A stretch of DNA of 64,000 nucleotides from Verrucomicrobiaceae bacterium E54 (GTDB taxonomy: Bacteria > Verrucomicrobiota > Verrucomicrobiia > Verrucomicrobiales > Akkermansiaceae): positions 1 through 64,000 of the forward strand of contig JAKZES010000011.1 in assembly GCA_022548915.1 (NCBI GenBank), given 5' to 3'. Within the stretch, counting starts at the first letter, position 1. Every line of letters starts with the position of its first letter. A program made the translations under genes and the position numbers. The notes under the pieces were generated by a model, which worked only from the letters and a program-made list of their open reading frames with translations, was not told the DNA's origin and ran no database searches. Positions 42,377 to 52,599 of the stretch are shown here, piece after piece.

Positions 42377-43486
42377 GTGGCCGACAAGGGGAACATCCAC
42401 GCCGTGATCGGGACCGACGAGGGCCGGGTGAAGGAGGAGGCGCTGCGCCTCCACCGGGAGTTGACCGGGGGCAATGACGACGGTTTCACCCATGAGACCA
42501 TCGACGGCACCGCCGACAATTCCGACGGTGCCTTCGCGATCTGCCAAAGCGTGGTCGAGGCGCTCAACACGCTGCCCTTCTTCGGCGGGGAAAAAGTGGT
42601 GTGGCTCAAATCGGCGACCTTTCTCATCGATGACGTGACCGGCCGCTCCGACCGCACGCTGAGCGGTGTCGAGGCGCTGAAGGACTGCCTCGACGCCGGA
42701 CTCGGAAACGGCGTGACCTTTCTCCTGAGCGCCACCGGCATCGACAAGCGCCGGGCCTTCTGGAAGTGGCTGCAGAAGCACGCCGAGGTGAAGAGCTACG
42801 ACAAGATCGACACCTCCCGCGAGGGCTGGGAGGAGGAGGTCGCGGCGCTGGTCGAGGGCCGGGCGAAGGACCTCGGGCTTTCCTTCGACGATGATGCGCT
42901 GGAACTCTTCGTCATGCTCGCCGGTGAGGCGACCCGCCAGATCAACAGCGAGCTGGAGAAGATCGACCTCTACCTCGGTGAGGACCGGAGGACGGTGACG
43001 ATCGACGACGTCCGCGCGCTGGTGCCGATGAGCCGGGCGGGCGTGGTCTTCGAGATTGGCAAGGCCCTGCAGGGCGGCAATGCGGCGCGGGCGCTGGAGC
43101 TGATCGACCAGCAGCTCGAGCGCGGCGAGAGCGCGATCGGCGTGATGCGCGCCTCGATCATCCCGACGGTGCGGAATCTTTTCATGGCCAAGGTCGTCTC
43201 GGAGACCGGCGTGCCGACCAATCACTACAAGTCTTTCGCCGGAGCGATCGACCGCCTGCCGGAAGTCCAGCGCGCCTGGCTGCCGCAGAAGAAGTCCGGC
43301 GGCGTGAATGCCTACCCGCTGTTCCTTTCGATCGGCGCGGTCCGGAATTTCAAGCTCGGGACCCTGAGAAAGGTCATGGAGTCGGCGCTCAAGGCCGACC
43401 GCGAGCTGGTGACCACGGGCCTCGATCACCGCCTGGTGCTGCATCGGCTGGTGGCCGAAATCAGCACGGCGGCGGGCAAGAGGTAG
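42377..43486 (+). CDS. holA: DNA polymerase III subunit delta
   Basis: 369-aa clamp-loader subunit. HAVIGTDEGRVKEEALRLHR opens the fold; LNTLPFFGGEKVVWLKSATF, FVMLAGEATRQINSELEKID and LYLGEDRRTVTIDDVRALVP are core HolA segments, followed by the collar domain (ALELIDQQLERGESAIGVMR, ADRELVTTGLDHRLVLHRLV). Start is GTG at 42377; a longer frame upstream is not family-like. Confidence 0.88.
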   Translation: MADKGNIHAVIGTDEGRVKEEALRLHRELTGGNDDGFTHETIDGTADNSDGAFAICQSVVEALNTLPFFGGEKVVWLKSATFLIDDVTGRSDRTLSGVEALKDCLDAGLGNGVTFLLSATGIDKRRAFWKWLQKHAEVKSYDKIDTSREGWEEEVAALVEGRAKDLGLSFDDDALELFVMLAGEATRQINSELEKIDLYLGEDRRTVTIDDVRALVPMSRAGVVFEIGKALQGGNAARALELIDQQLERGESAIGVMRASIIPTVRNLFMAKVVSETGVPTNHYKSFAGAIDRLPEVQRAWLPQKKSGGVNAYPLFLSIGAVRNFKLGTLRKVMESALKADRELVTTGLDHRLVLHRLVAEISTAAGKR

Positions 43487-43491
43487 GGTCC

Positions 43492-43992
43492 ATGAAAGCG
43501 GACGACGCCCCCGCTTCGGTTACGCTCAAGCCCTGGTGGAAGTCGGTGGCGTTTTGGATGGGGGCGCTGGTGGCGGGGTTTTTGGGGTGGGTGTGGTGGG
43601 ATTCGATGCACATGCGGTCCACTTTGATGGTTGTGTGTGGTTCGCGTGTGGATTCGATCTCAACAGACAGTGGATGTGTCGCGATTGAGTTGCATGACTT
43701 CAGAAAATCTCCCCCAGGCATGACGATGCGGCGGGTTTCCTATGAGAGGGGCACGATCTTGAGGGCTGATCCGAGGACTGGTGTGATCGAGCACGGCACG
43801 CCTGAGAGCTGGTACTGGTCTCGTTCAACAGGAGATATCATCAACACCATGGTGATGGTCTTTCCTCTCTGGTTTGTATTCGTGGCGTGGGGATTCTCAT
43901 GGTTCGGGTGCTGGGAGCTGAGGCGTCGCCGGATCCGGAGAAAAATGGCCGGGCTCGCAGGCGCTGTTGCCGAGACGGACCGCGAGCTTTAG
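43492..43992 (+). CDS. Membrane protein of unknown function
   Basis: 166-aa protein with a helix at about 18-36 (SVAFWMGALVAGFLGWVWW), an extracytoplasmic segment of some 75 residues (STLMVVCGSRVDSISTDSGC, GVIEHGTPESWYWS) and a second helix at about 118-138 (NTMVMVFPLWFVFVAWGFSW), ending in a basic tail RRRRIRRKM. It starts 5 nt after holA. Its last codons overlap one arm of a 16-bp inverted repeat, so the original C terminus may have been altered. Confidence 0.55.
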   Translation: MKADDAPASVTLKPWWKSVAFWMGALVAGFLGWVWWDSMHMRSTLMVVCGSRVDSISTDSGCVAIELHDFRKSPPGMTMRRVSYERGTILRADPRTGVIEHGTPESWYWSRSTGDIINTMVMVFPLWFVFVAWGFSWFGCWELRRRRIRRKMAGLAGAVAETDREL

Positions 43993-44072
43993 CTCGCCCC
44001 GGAGCCCGGGCAGAGATGCGAGCTGTCTCCTTCGCCAAGGCTACGGCGCACCAAGGAAGCTCGCGGTCCGTC
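43974..44072. repeat. 16-bp perfect inverted repeat with nested hairpin
   Basis: GACGGACCGCGAGCTT (43974-43989) and AAGCTCGCGGTCCGTC (44057-44072) are exact reverse complements, 99 bp end to end. Within the left arm GCGAGCT-TT-AGCTCGC (43982-43997) is itself a hairpin. The rest of the gap to the helicase start at 44239 holds no gene. Confidence 0.6.
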
Positions 44073-44238
44073 GGTGGACGTTTTTGCCGGATGGGCGCAA
44101 GTCTCCATTGGTGGCCTGCCCCCGCCTTCCCGCGGCAGCAGGTCCCGCCCGACGCGGAAAATCGCTTCTTGTCAGACTGCGGGCGGAGCCCAAGGCTGCG
44201 CACCCGCCGCCGCGGACTGACGCGGCGCGCTCCGTCTC

Positions 44239-45888
<1,650 letters not shown>

Positions 45889-45893
45889 GGAGT

Positions 45894-45910
45894 GGCGCTT
45901 TCCAAGCGCC
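45894..45910. terminator. Hairpin just after the helicase gene
   Basis: GGCGCTT-TCC-AAGCGCC forms a perfect 7-bp hairpin 6 nt after the helicase stop codon. A second GC-rich fold (CCGGGCGGCCTCCCGGCC, about 45918-45935) follows. No T-run, so it may be an extragenic repeat serving as a stop between convergent genes. Confidence 0.4.
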
Positions 45911-45978
45911 ATGGCAGGGCCGGGCGGCCTCCCGGCCGCGTCGTGCGGCGGTCTTCAAGGGATCGCGTGAATGGACAT

Positions 45979-46608
45979 TCACTGTCCGCCCACCAGCCCC
46001 GGCGGTGTCCCGTAGCCGACGAAGCGCGCCTTCGACCCCTTCCGCGGCAACCTGAAGTCGAACACGCCGAAACCACAACGGGCCTGACCCCGATAGCTGC
46101 GGCCATCGCTGGAGCCGACCATCACCGGGCCGCTGTTCTTTTCGCGACCGAGATACATCTGCACGTGGGTGATCTTGTTTTTCCTGCCATCCTTCGCCTG
46201 GTAGGTCCCGGCCCAGAACAGCAGGTCGCCCGGCTTCAGTTCCGCGAAGGCGTCATCGTCCAGCGAAGCAGTGCCTTGCGGCACTTCATGCATCTCTCCC
46301 TTCTTCTTGATCCATTCGTACTGCGCGGCCGAACTCCGGGCCGGCTCCAGCCCGATCTTCTTCAGGAGATAGAACATCGACCCCGAACAATCGAATCCAC
46401 CCTCCCCGGGATCCGCACTGCGGGCGACATACTTCGACAACTTCAGGCGCTCGGTCTCCTCCAGGGCCACAAGCACCAGTCGCTGGCGCGCCGGATCCAG
46501 ATCCCCAAACCCTTCGAGATCCGACGGCCCGATCACGCCCGGAGCCGGTCGCTCCTTCGCGAGGCAGGTGCTTCCAAGAATGGTGAGAACGGCAAGGAGG
46601 CGAATCAT
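45979..46608 (-). CDS. Secreted NlpC/P60-family peptidase
   Basis: 209-aa exported cysteine peptidase, likely cutting peptidoglycan stems. Signal peptide MIRLLAVLTILGSTCLA sets the start at 46608. The catalytic Cys lies in GGFDCSGSMFYLLKKIG, the His in KITHVQMYLGRE, and LKPGDLLFWAG precedes it as in other NlpC/P60 domains; MVGSSDGRSYRGQ contains the probable third polar residue region. A helical segment (residues about 30-75) links signal and domain. Convergent with the helicase. Confidence 0.87.
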   Translation of the reverse strand: MIRLLAVLTILGSTCLAKERPAPGVIGPSDLEGFGDLDPARQRLVLVALEETERLKLSKYVARSADPGEGGFDCSGSMFYLLKKIGLEPARSSAAQYEWIKKKGEMHEVPQGTASLDDDAFAELKPGDLLFWAGTYQAKDGRKNKITHVQMYLGREKNSGPVMVGSSDGRSYRGQARCGFGVFDFRLPRKGSKARFVGYGTPPGLVGGQ

Positions 46609-46638
46609 GGCGCGAACCCTAGCACATTCCTGGGAACC

Positions 46639-46772
46639 GCGCGACGCCGTCGCGCAGCGTTTCACCACCGAACCACTCCAACCCCATACCCAAAGCCACA
46701 TCATCAACTCTGCATCCATCTCCTCAGCCCATTCATCCCGGGCGGACACACCGGTGCGCGACAGCGTCGCGC
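46639..46772. repeat. REP/BIME-like unit 1 (two palindromes, 100-nt spacer)
   Basis: Palindrome GCGCGACGCCGTCGCGC at 46639-46655 and palindrome GCGCGACAGCGTCGCGC at 46756-46772; the flanks show they are in opposite orientation. Stem arms are GCGCGAC/GTCGCGC with 3-nt loops. The 100-nt spacer is related to that of the unit at 47413-47546 (shared CATCCATC, ATTCA, CCG in register). It lies between the NlpC/P60 start and the RAYT stop. Confidence 0.8.
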
Positions 46773-46786
46773 GGTCCTTTCCTCCC

Positions 46787-47362
46787 TCACCCACCAAACG
46801 CACTTCCAAACCGCCAATCCTCCGGCCTCTTGCAGAGCCCGGCCCTGACGGGGTTCATCCGGATGTAGCGTCGGGCACGGAGCAGATGATCTTCATCACG
46901 GATCAGGCGGTCGTGGTAATCATGATTCCACAATCGACCCTCTCGCCCAACTCGACGATTGATCAGGCGAGCCGTGTAGTTCTTCCATGACCGCACGATC
47001 TGATCCAGTCGTTCGGCTTCGTGGCAGAAAATCAGAACGTGCACGTGATTGGGCATCACACACCATGCATCGAGACGGTAGCGCTCTCCATCGAAGTGCT
47101 TCAGGTTCTCCTCCACGATCGCTGCATTCTCCGGATCCCTGAGCCAACAATCCCCATGCCCTCGATCCTCATACTCGGCGATCAGGCGATGCAATTGCTC
47201 CTGCCGGTCGGATTCCGTGACGGTGCCCAATTCTCCCAGCCATCGCTCGATGACCTTCTTTGGCACGGAATCGGCAAGCCGATAGGTAATCGCCTGAAGG
47301 CGATGGGTTGCATCGATGTGCGGCAGATATCCCCGCCTGCGCCAACCATCGGCGTTCTGCAT
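46787..47362 (-). CDS. REP-associated tyrosine transposase (RAYT), IS200-like
   Basis: 191-aa HUH single-strand nuclease of the Y1 transposase family. HUH motif is CVMPNHVHVLIF (His106, His108); catalytic Tyr is probably Tyr166 in ARRYIRMNPVRAGL, the diagnostic RAYT ending; RSWKNYTARLINRRVG and LWNHDYHDRLIRDEDHLLRA are also typical. The start at 47362 was chosen because the longer frame begins inside a REP palindrome. RAYTs bind and cut REP hairpins; four such palindromes flank this gene. Full length with all key residues, so probably active or recently active. Confidence 0.9.
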   Translation of the reverse strand: MQNADGWRRRGYLPHIDATHRLQAITYRLADSVPKKVIERWLGELGTVTESDRQEQLHRLIAEYEDRGHGDCWLRDPENAAIVEENLKHFDGERYRLDAWCVMPNHVHVLIFCHEAERLDQIVRSWKNYTARLINRRVGREGRLWNHDYHDRLIRDEDHLLRARRYIRMNPVRAGLCKRPEDWRFGSAFGG

Positions 47363-47412
47363 GGCGAGAGAGTCTGATGCAGCCAGGTGCCGGATCCAAC
47401 GCCGAAAGGAAC

Positions 47413-47546
47413 GCGCGACGCTGTCGCGCATCGCAGCACCATCGAGGCCCGGAGATCGATGGCGGCATGGTGCATCACCCCCATGGCATCCATCCGCCGG
47501 AGCAATTCACACCGAACAGGCGTATCGATGCGCGACAGCGTCGCGC
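47413..47546. repeat. REP/BIME-like unit 2 (two palindromes, 100-nt spacer)
   Basis: Palindrome GCGCGACGCTGTCGCGC at 47413-47429 and GCGCGACAGCGTCGCGC at 47530-47546, again in opposite orientation and with an exactly 100-nt spacer. Unit 2 is a direct-repeat paralogue of the unit at 46639-46772, located upstream of the RAYT and 6 nt past the rmuC stop. Confidence 0.8.
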
Positions 47547-47552
47547 GGTCCT

Positions 47553-49019
47553 CTACCCCTCCAGCGCCGATCTCAGGTCATCCGCCGCCGAGCTGGCCTT
47601 TTCCTTGGCGGGGTCGGGGCTCTCTTCCTCCGCCACCATCGGCAACCGGGCCGCCTTTTCGATCCGTGGAGGGGTTTCCAGCGTCTGGCCCTCCGGCGCC
47701 GCCTGCAGTTCCTCGAACTTGCGCGCCGTGGTGAGCACCCGCGTCTCGTACGATCCGACCGCCGAGTTGAAATGCCCGACCGCCGAGTCGAGGGACTTGC
47801 CGAGCTTGGCAAAGTGACCGGCGAGGACGGCAAGGCGCTCGTGCAGCGTCCTTCCCAGCACCGAAATCTCGCGCGCGTTCTCGGCCAGTGCCTCCTGACG
47901 CCAGCCGTAGGCGACCGCCCGCAGCAGCGCGATCAGGGTGGTGGGCGTGGCCAGGATCACGCCGTGATCCACGCCGCGCTCGATCAGCCCGGGGTCGCTC
48001 TGCAGGGCCGCCGAGAAGAACGACTCGCTCGGCAGGAACAGCACCGTGAACTCCGGCGCGTGCTCGAACTGAGAGGTGTAGTTCTTCGAGGACAACTGCG
48101 TGATGTGCGTGCGCACCTGCCGCGCATGGCGATTGAGGGCCTCGTCGCGCGCCGCATCGTCGGGCGCCTCGACCGCATCGAGGTAGGCATCCATCGGCGT
48201 CTTCGAGTCGACCACGATCGTCTTGCCGCCGGGCAGGCGCACGATCAGGTCGGGACGCAGGCGCCTGCCCTCGTCGTCGGTGGTGCTCGTCTGGGTCTGG
48301 AAATCGCAGTGCTCCTGCATGCCGGCCATCTCGACCACACGGCGGAGCTGGATCTCGCCCCACTGGCCGCGGCCCGTCGGCTGGCGCAGTGCCTTGACCA
48401 GTTGCGCCGTCTCACGCTGCAGGCCGAGCTGGCTTTCGGCCATGGCCTTCACCTGCTCCTTCAGCTCGCCGTAGGCACCCACCCGGGCCTTCTCGATCTC
48501 ACCGATCCGTCCCTCGAATTTCCCGAGCGTCTCGCTCACCGGCTTGACCAGTTGCTCGATGGCCACACGGCGCTTCTCCAGCTCGCCCTTGGCCTCGTCC
48601 TGCTGCGCCTGGAGCGACTGCCTCGCCATCTTGTAGAACTGGTCGGTCGAGGCCTTGAGCGCATCGGCCGACAGCGCCTTGAAGGTGTTGGAAAGGCGTT
48701 CCTCCGCCCGGTCGAGCAGGGCCTGCTTTTCCTTCGCCGCCTTGGCTTCCTCTTCGAGCCGGGTTTTGAGCTCGGTGACCTGGGTGCGGAAGGTCTCGAC
48801 CTGCCGCTCCTCGTCGTCCACCGCGGCCTGCGTCTGGGCCAGCCGCGCCTCGAGGTCCGTCGTCCGCCGTTCGCTTGCGCCGAGTCGCTCCTCCAGCCGG
48901 CCGCGGCGGGCCGAGCCGACGAGGTAGGTGATCAGCCAGCCGAGGAAAAGACCGGCCAGCGCTCCGAGAACCCAGGGCCAGGGGCCTGCGGTGAAATCAG
49001 TGGTGGTGAGAAAGGCCAT
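47553..49019 (-). CDS. rmuC: DNA recombination protein RmuC
   Basis: 488-aa membrane-anchored protein. One N-terminal helix ([20 protein letters not shown]), a long coiled coil (about 35-200, [20 protein letters not shown] and similar), then the nuclease-like RmuC core: [78 protein letters not shown] and [20 protein letters not shown]. RmuC limits DNA inversions at short inverted repeats in E. coli, which is a notable neighbour for the RAYT/REP unit. The tail of about 50 residues is acidic. Confidence 0.93.
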   Translation of the reverse strand: MAFLTTTDFTAGPWPWVLGALAGLFLGWLITYLVGSARRGRLEERLGASERRTTDLEARLAQTQAAVDDEERQVETFRTQVTELKTRLEEEAKAAKEKQALLDRAEERLSNTFKALSADALKASTDQFYKMARQSLQAQQDEAKGELEKRRVAIEQLVKPVSETLGKFEGRIGEIEKARVGAYGELKEQVKAMAESQLGLQRETAQLVKALRQPTGRGQWGEIQLRRVVEMAGMQEHCDFQTQTSTTDDEGRRLRPDLIVRLPGGKTIVVDSKTPMDAYLDAVEAPDDAARDEALNRHARQVRTHITQLSSKNYTSQFEHAPEFTVLFLPSESFFSAALQSDPGLIERGVDHGVILATPTTLIALLRAVAYGWRQEALAENAREISVLGRTLHERLAVLAGHFAKLGKSLDSAVGHFNSAVGSYETRVLTTARKFEELQAAPEGQTLETPPRIEKAARLPMVAEEESPDPAKEKASSAADDLRSALEG

Positions 49020-49129
49020 GTGGGGATTGTTTCTTGCAGTGCGGCGGACTCGCGCCATCGTCGGGACGAAGGCCGCCTAGCGGGACTACCCGCGTGGCCC
49101 CCCGAACGCAAACCAAACCAACCCCAACC

Positions 49130-49750
<621 letters not shown>

Positions 49751-49773
49751 TCCGCCCTCTCCGACTCAAAGCA

Positions 49774-49811
49774 AAACGGCCGCCCCGCAACCGGGACGGC
49801 CGTTTCGTTTT
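49774..49811 (+). terminator. Rho-independent terminator of the superoxide dismutase gene
   Basis: AAACGGCCG (49774-49782) pairs with CGGCCGTTT (49797-49805), followed by CGTTTT. The A-run on the other side could also serve the convergent lipoprotein gene. Confidence 0.8.
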
Positions 49812-49851
49812 GGAGAATCGACATTCTCCTGCCCCGCCGGAGTCTCCGGCG
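49812..49851. repeat. Two adjacent extragenic palindromes
   Basis: GGAGAAT-CGAC-ATTCTCC (49812-49829) and CGCCGGAG-T-CTCCGGCG (49835-49851) stand back to back directly after the terminator, making three consecutive hairpins between convergent genes. Confidence 0.65.
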
Positions 49852-49874
49852 AAGGGAGGTGTCGATCCTCAAGC

Positions 49875-50693
49875 TTATTTCAGCTTCACCCGGAGCTCCT
49901 CGTTGGTCTCGACCTTCATGCCCTTGACGCCCTTGAGCACCTCGGCCATTTCGGCGGGCGACTCCGGCTCCTCCTGCTGCAGCTTGGCAAAGGCTTCGGG
50001 GTCCTCGAGAAGCGCACCCATGTCCATTTCCATCATGGTCACGGTGTTGTCCTTGCGGTGGGTGGCATTGGTCTCCTCGATGCCACCGGGGAATTCGAGA
50101 CGGATGCTCATCTTCATGCCGCCGAGCATCTGCTTGGCCTGGGCCAGTTCGGCCGGATCCACCGCCTCGGGCTTCGCGCCTTCCTCTTCATCGGCGGCAT
50201 CCGCGGCATCCATGCCCTTGTTCTTCAGGGTCAGCACGCTGTCCTTGTAAACGAATTTCATCGGCTCCTCGGCTTCCTCCTCTTCCGCTTCACCGCCGGG
50301 GCCCATGTCATCGCCCATGCCGTCGAGGCCGCTGCCGAAGCCATACTTCACCGCATTGATGTCCTTGAAGGCGTAAACGGTCCGGGCACCCTTGCGTCCG
50401 GCCTCATCGATCTTCTCCACCTTGGAGACGGTCACGCCCTCGCCCATTTCCTTGGCGGTGGCCTCGGCCTTCTCCTTGTCGACCATGTCGGCCAGCGGGT
50501 CCGCGGCTTCCGCCCCTTCGCCACCGAGCGCCGACATCTGCTGGATCATCGCCAGCATCTGGGCACCCAGCACGGTCTCCTCGGTGATCGTGCCGCTTCC
50601 ATCCTTGTTCAGGCTGATGGTCACGTGGTGCTCCATACAGCTCGTCGCCAGCAGCGCGAACGCCGCCGAAATCATCGTCATCAGTTTCTTCAT
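49875..50693 (-). CDS. Putative lipoprotein of unknown function
   Basis: 272-aa exported protein; LLATSC near residue 19 gives a lipobox and fixes the ATG at 50693. HHVTISLNKDGSGTITEETV at the mature N terminus resembles a family of lipoproteins with a beta-rich head (also seen as TVYAFKDINAVKYGFGSG, MSIRLEFPGGIEETNATHRK). The middle carries acidic low-complexity stretches (GGEAEEEEAEEP, AADEEEGAKPEAV), and the C terminus is helical. Function unknown. Confidence 0.7.
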   Translation of the reverse strand: MKKLMTMISAAFALLATSCMEHHVTISLNKDGSGTITEETVLGAQMLAMIQQMSALGGEGAEAADPLADMVDKEKAEATAKEMGEGVTVSKVEKIDEAGRKGARTVYAFKDINAVKYGFGSGLDGMGDDMGPGGEAEEEEAEEPMKFVYKDSVLTLKNKGMDAADAADEEEGAKPEAVDPAELAQAKQMLGGMKMSIRLEFPGGIEETNATHRKDNTVTMMEMDMGALLEDPEAFAKLQQEEPESPAEMAEVLKGVKGMKVETNEELRVKLK

Positions 50694-50818
50694 GGCTGGC
50701 GATCCTAGGCATGCCGGCAGGTCCGCCGCCATTCCAAAAGAGTCGAGCTTGCCGAATGACGGGAAACGCGTTGTCAGCCCGGTGATCCCGGCGCTAACCT
50801 CGCCGCCGCGCGCCACCC

Positions 50819-51670
50819 ATGGAACCCGCCGTCGAAATCGAGAACCTGACCAAGGTCTTCCCCGCCCACTTCGGCGGACGGCCGGTGCGCGCCGTCGACC
50901 GGGTGAGCATCCGCATCGAGCCCGGCGAGGTCTATGGCCTGATCGGCCCGAACGGCTCGGGCAAGTCGACCACCATGAAGGCGCTGCTCGGTCTCGTTGC
51001 CCCAACCTCGGGCACCTGCCGCATTTTCGGGGCCGACTCACTCGCCGTCGATTCGCGCGAACAGGTCGGTTTCCTCCCGGAGAACCCGTATTTCTACAAG
51101 CACCTCAGCGGGGCCGAAACGCTGCGTTTCTACGGCAAGCTCTGCGGCCTCCGGGGGAAAAGCCTGGAAGCCCGCGTCGATGAGCTGCTCGAACTCGTCG
51201 ACCTCGTCGAGGCCCGCGACCGCCGCCTCGGCGGCTACTCGAAGGGCATGCTCCAACGCATCGGGCTCGCCCAGGCACTGGTCCAGGAACCGCGGCTGGT
51301 CATCCTCGACGAGCCCACCGCCGGGGTCGACCCGATCGGCTCCCGGCAGATCCGCGACCTGGTCTTGGCGTTGCGCGAGCGGGGCATCACGGTCTTCCTC
51401 TGCTCTCACCTGCTCGAGCAGGTCCAGGAGGTCTGCGACCGCGTCGGCATCATCTTCCGCGGGCGGATGATCCGCGAGGGCCGGCTCGAGGAAATGCTCT
51501 CCATCGAGGACCAGACCGAGCTCGTCCTGCGCGATGCCCGGCCGGAACTGGTCGAGGAAATCCGCCGTCTGATCGAAGCCGCCGACGGCGCCGAGTTGGT
51601 CCGCGCCGGCCGGCCCCGCACCACCCTCGAGCGCCTCTTCCTCCGCGAAACCGTCGACCGGAACGAATGA
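50819..51670 (+). CDS. ABC transporter ATP-binding protein
   Basis: 283-aa ATPase: Walker A GPNGSGKST, Q-loop VGFLPENPYF, signature YSKGMLQRIGLAQ, Walker B RLVILDEPTAGVDPIG and H-loop VFLCSHLLEQVQE. Sequence type is the ABC-2 exporter class (CcmA/NosF/GldA-like). The C-terminal 70 residues (ELVLRDARPELVEEIRRLIE) form a regulatory tail. Its last 4 nt overlap the permease gene, so the two make one exporter of unknown substrate. Confidence 0.92.
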   Translation: MEPAVEIENLTKVFPAHFGGRPVRAVDRVSIRIEPGEVYGLIGPNGSGKSTTMKALLGLVAPTSGTCRIFGADSLAVDSREQVGFLPENPYFYKHLSGAETLRFYGKLCGLRGKSLEARVDELLELVDLVEARDRRLGGYSKGMLQRIGLAQALVQEPRLVILDEPTAGVDPIGSRQIRDLVLALRERGITVFLCSHLLEQVQEVCDRVGIIFRGRMIREGRLEEMLSIEDQTELVLRDARPELVEEIRRLIEAADGAELVRAGRPRTTLERLFLRETVDRNE

Positions 51671-52569
51671 CCGCCCGCCACCGCCCGCTCAACCCCCGCC
51701 GCATCACCGTGCTGGCGTACCACACCTTCACCCAGTTGGTGCGGATGAAGGTGTTCTATTTCCTCGGCGCCTTCGCCGTCATCCTCATCGCCGCGAATTT
51801 CCTGCGCCTGCCCACCCACGCCGCTCCCGAGGCCGTCGGCGTGCAGCTGCTCTACTCGATCAAGAGCTCCTGCGCGGGAGCGATGACGCTGTTCAGCATC
51901 GTGATGGCCATCGTCGCCACCGGCCTGCTGCTGCCCAAGGACGTCGAGGACCGCACCCTCTACACCATCCTCGCCAAGCCGGTGCCGCGGCTCGACTACC
52001 TGCTCGGCAAGTTCTTCGGCGTCGCCGCGCTGATCTTCGTCTCGCTGCTGGTGATGGACCTGCTCATGACCGGGGCGCTCCAACTGCGGATGGGCGGCGT
52101 GCTCGAGCAGCAGCGGGCCGCCGGGGAAGCCTTCGGCCATCCTCCGGAAATGATCGAGGCCCAGCTCGCCGAAACCCGCGCCCTCGGCCCGACCTGGGCC
52201 CTCCAGGGTGCCGTGTTTGTCATCTTCCTCCAATCCGTCGTCATCATCAGCGTCGCCCTGCTGCTCTCGACCTTCTCGACCAGCACCCTGTTCACCGCCA
52301 TCGTCGGCTTCCTCGTCGTCTTCATCGGCTTCTTCCAGGCCGATGCCCGCGAGGCCTACTTCCACGGCACCGGAGTGCTCGGAAAGATCGGCTCGGCGAT
52401 CATGACCACCGCCCTGCCCGACCTGCAGCTCTACAAGCTCATCGACGCCGTCATCGAGGGCAGGCCGCTCGAGGCCTTCGACCTGCTCAAGGTCACCGGC
52501 GTCACCCTGTTCTACTTCGTCGTCTACACCTTCGTCTCGTGGCTGGTCATCGCCCGGAAGGAGTTTTAG
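51667..52569 (+). CDS. ABC-2 type transporter permease
   Basis: 300-aa membrane protein with six helices, the first starting at FYFLGAFAVILIAANFLRLP, others at AMTLFSIVMAIVATGLLLPK, FFGVAALIFVSLLVMDLLMT, FVIFLQSVVIISVALLLSTF, LFTAIVGFLVVFIGFF and LFYFVVYTFVSWLVI. DRTLYTILAKPVPRLDYLLGK after helix 2 is the typical coupling segment of this permease class. It pairs with the ATPase gene. Confidence 0.88.
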   Translation: MTARHRPLNPRRITVLAYHTFTQLVRMKVFYFLGAFAVILIAANFLRLPTHAAPEAVGVQLLYSIKSSCAGAMTLFSIVMAIVATGLLLPKDVEDRTLYTILAKPVPRLDYLLGKFFGVAALIFVSLLVMDLLMTGALQLRMGGVLEQQRAAGEAFGHPPEMIEAQLAETRALGPTWALQGAVFVIFLQSVVIISVALLLSTFSTSTLFTAIVGFLVVFIGFFQADAREAYFHGTGVLGKIGSAIMTTALPDLQLYKLIDAVIEGRPLEAFDLLKVTGVTLFYFVVYTFVSWLVIARKEF

Positions 52570-52599
52570 GCGCCTGTTTCAGCCTTTCAGCGTTTACCC

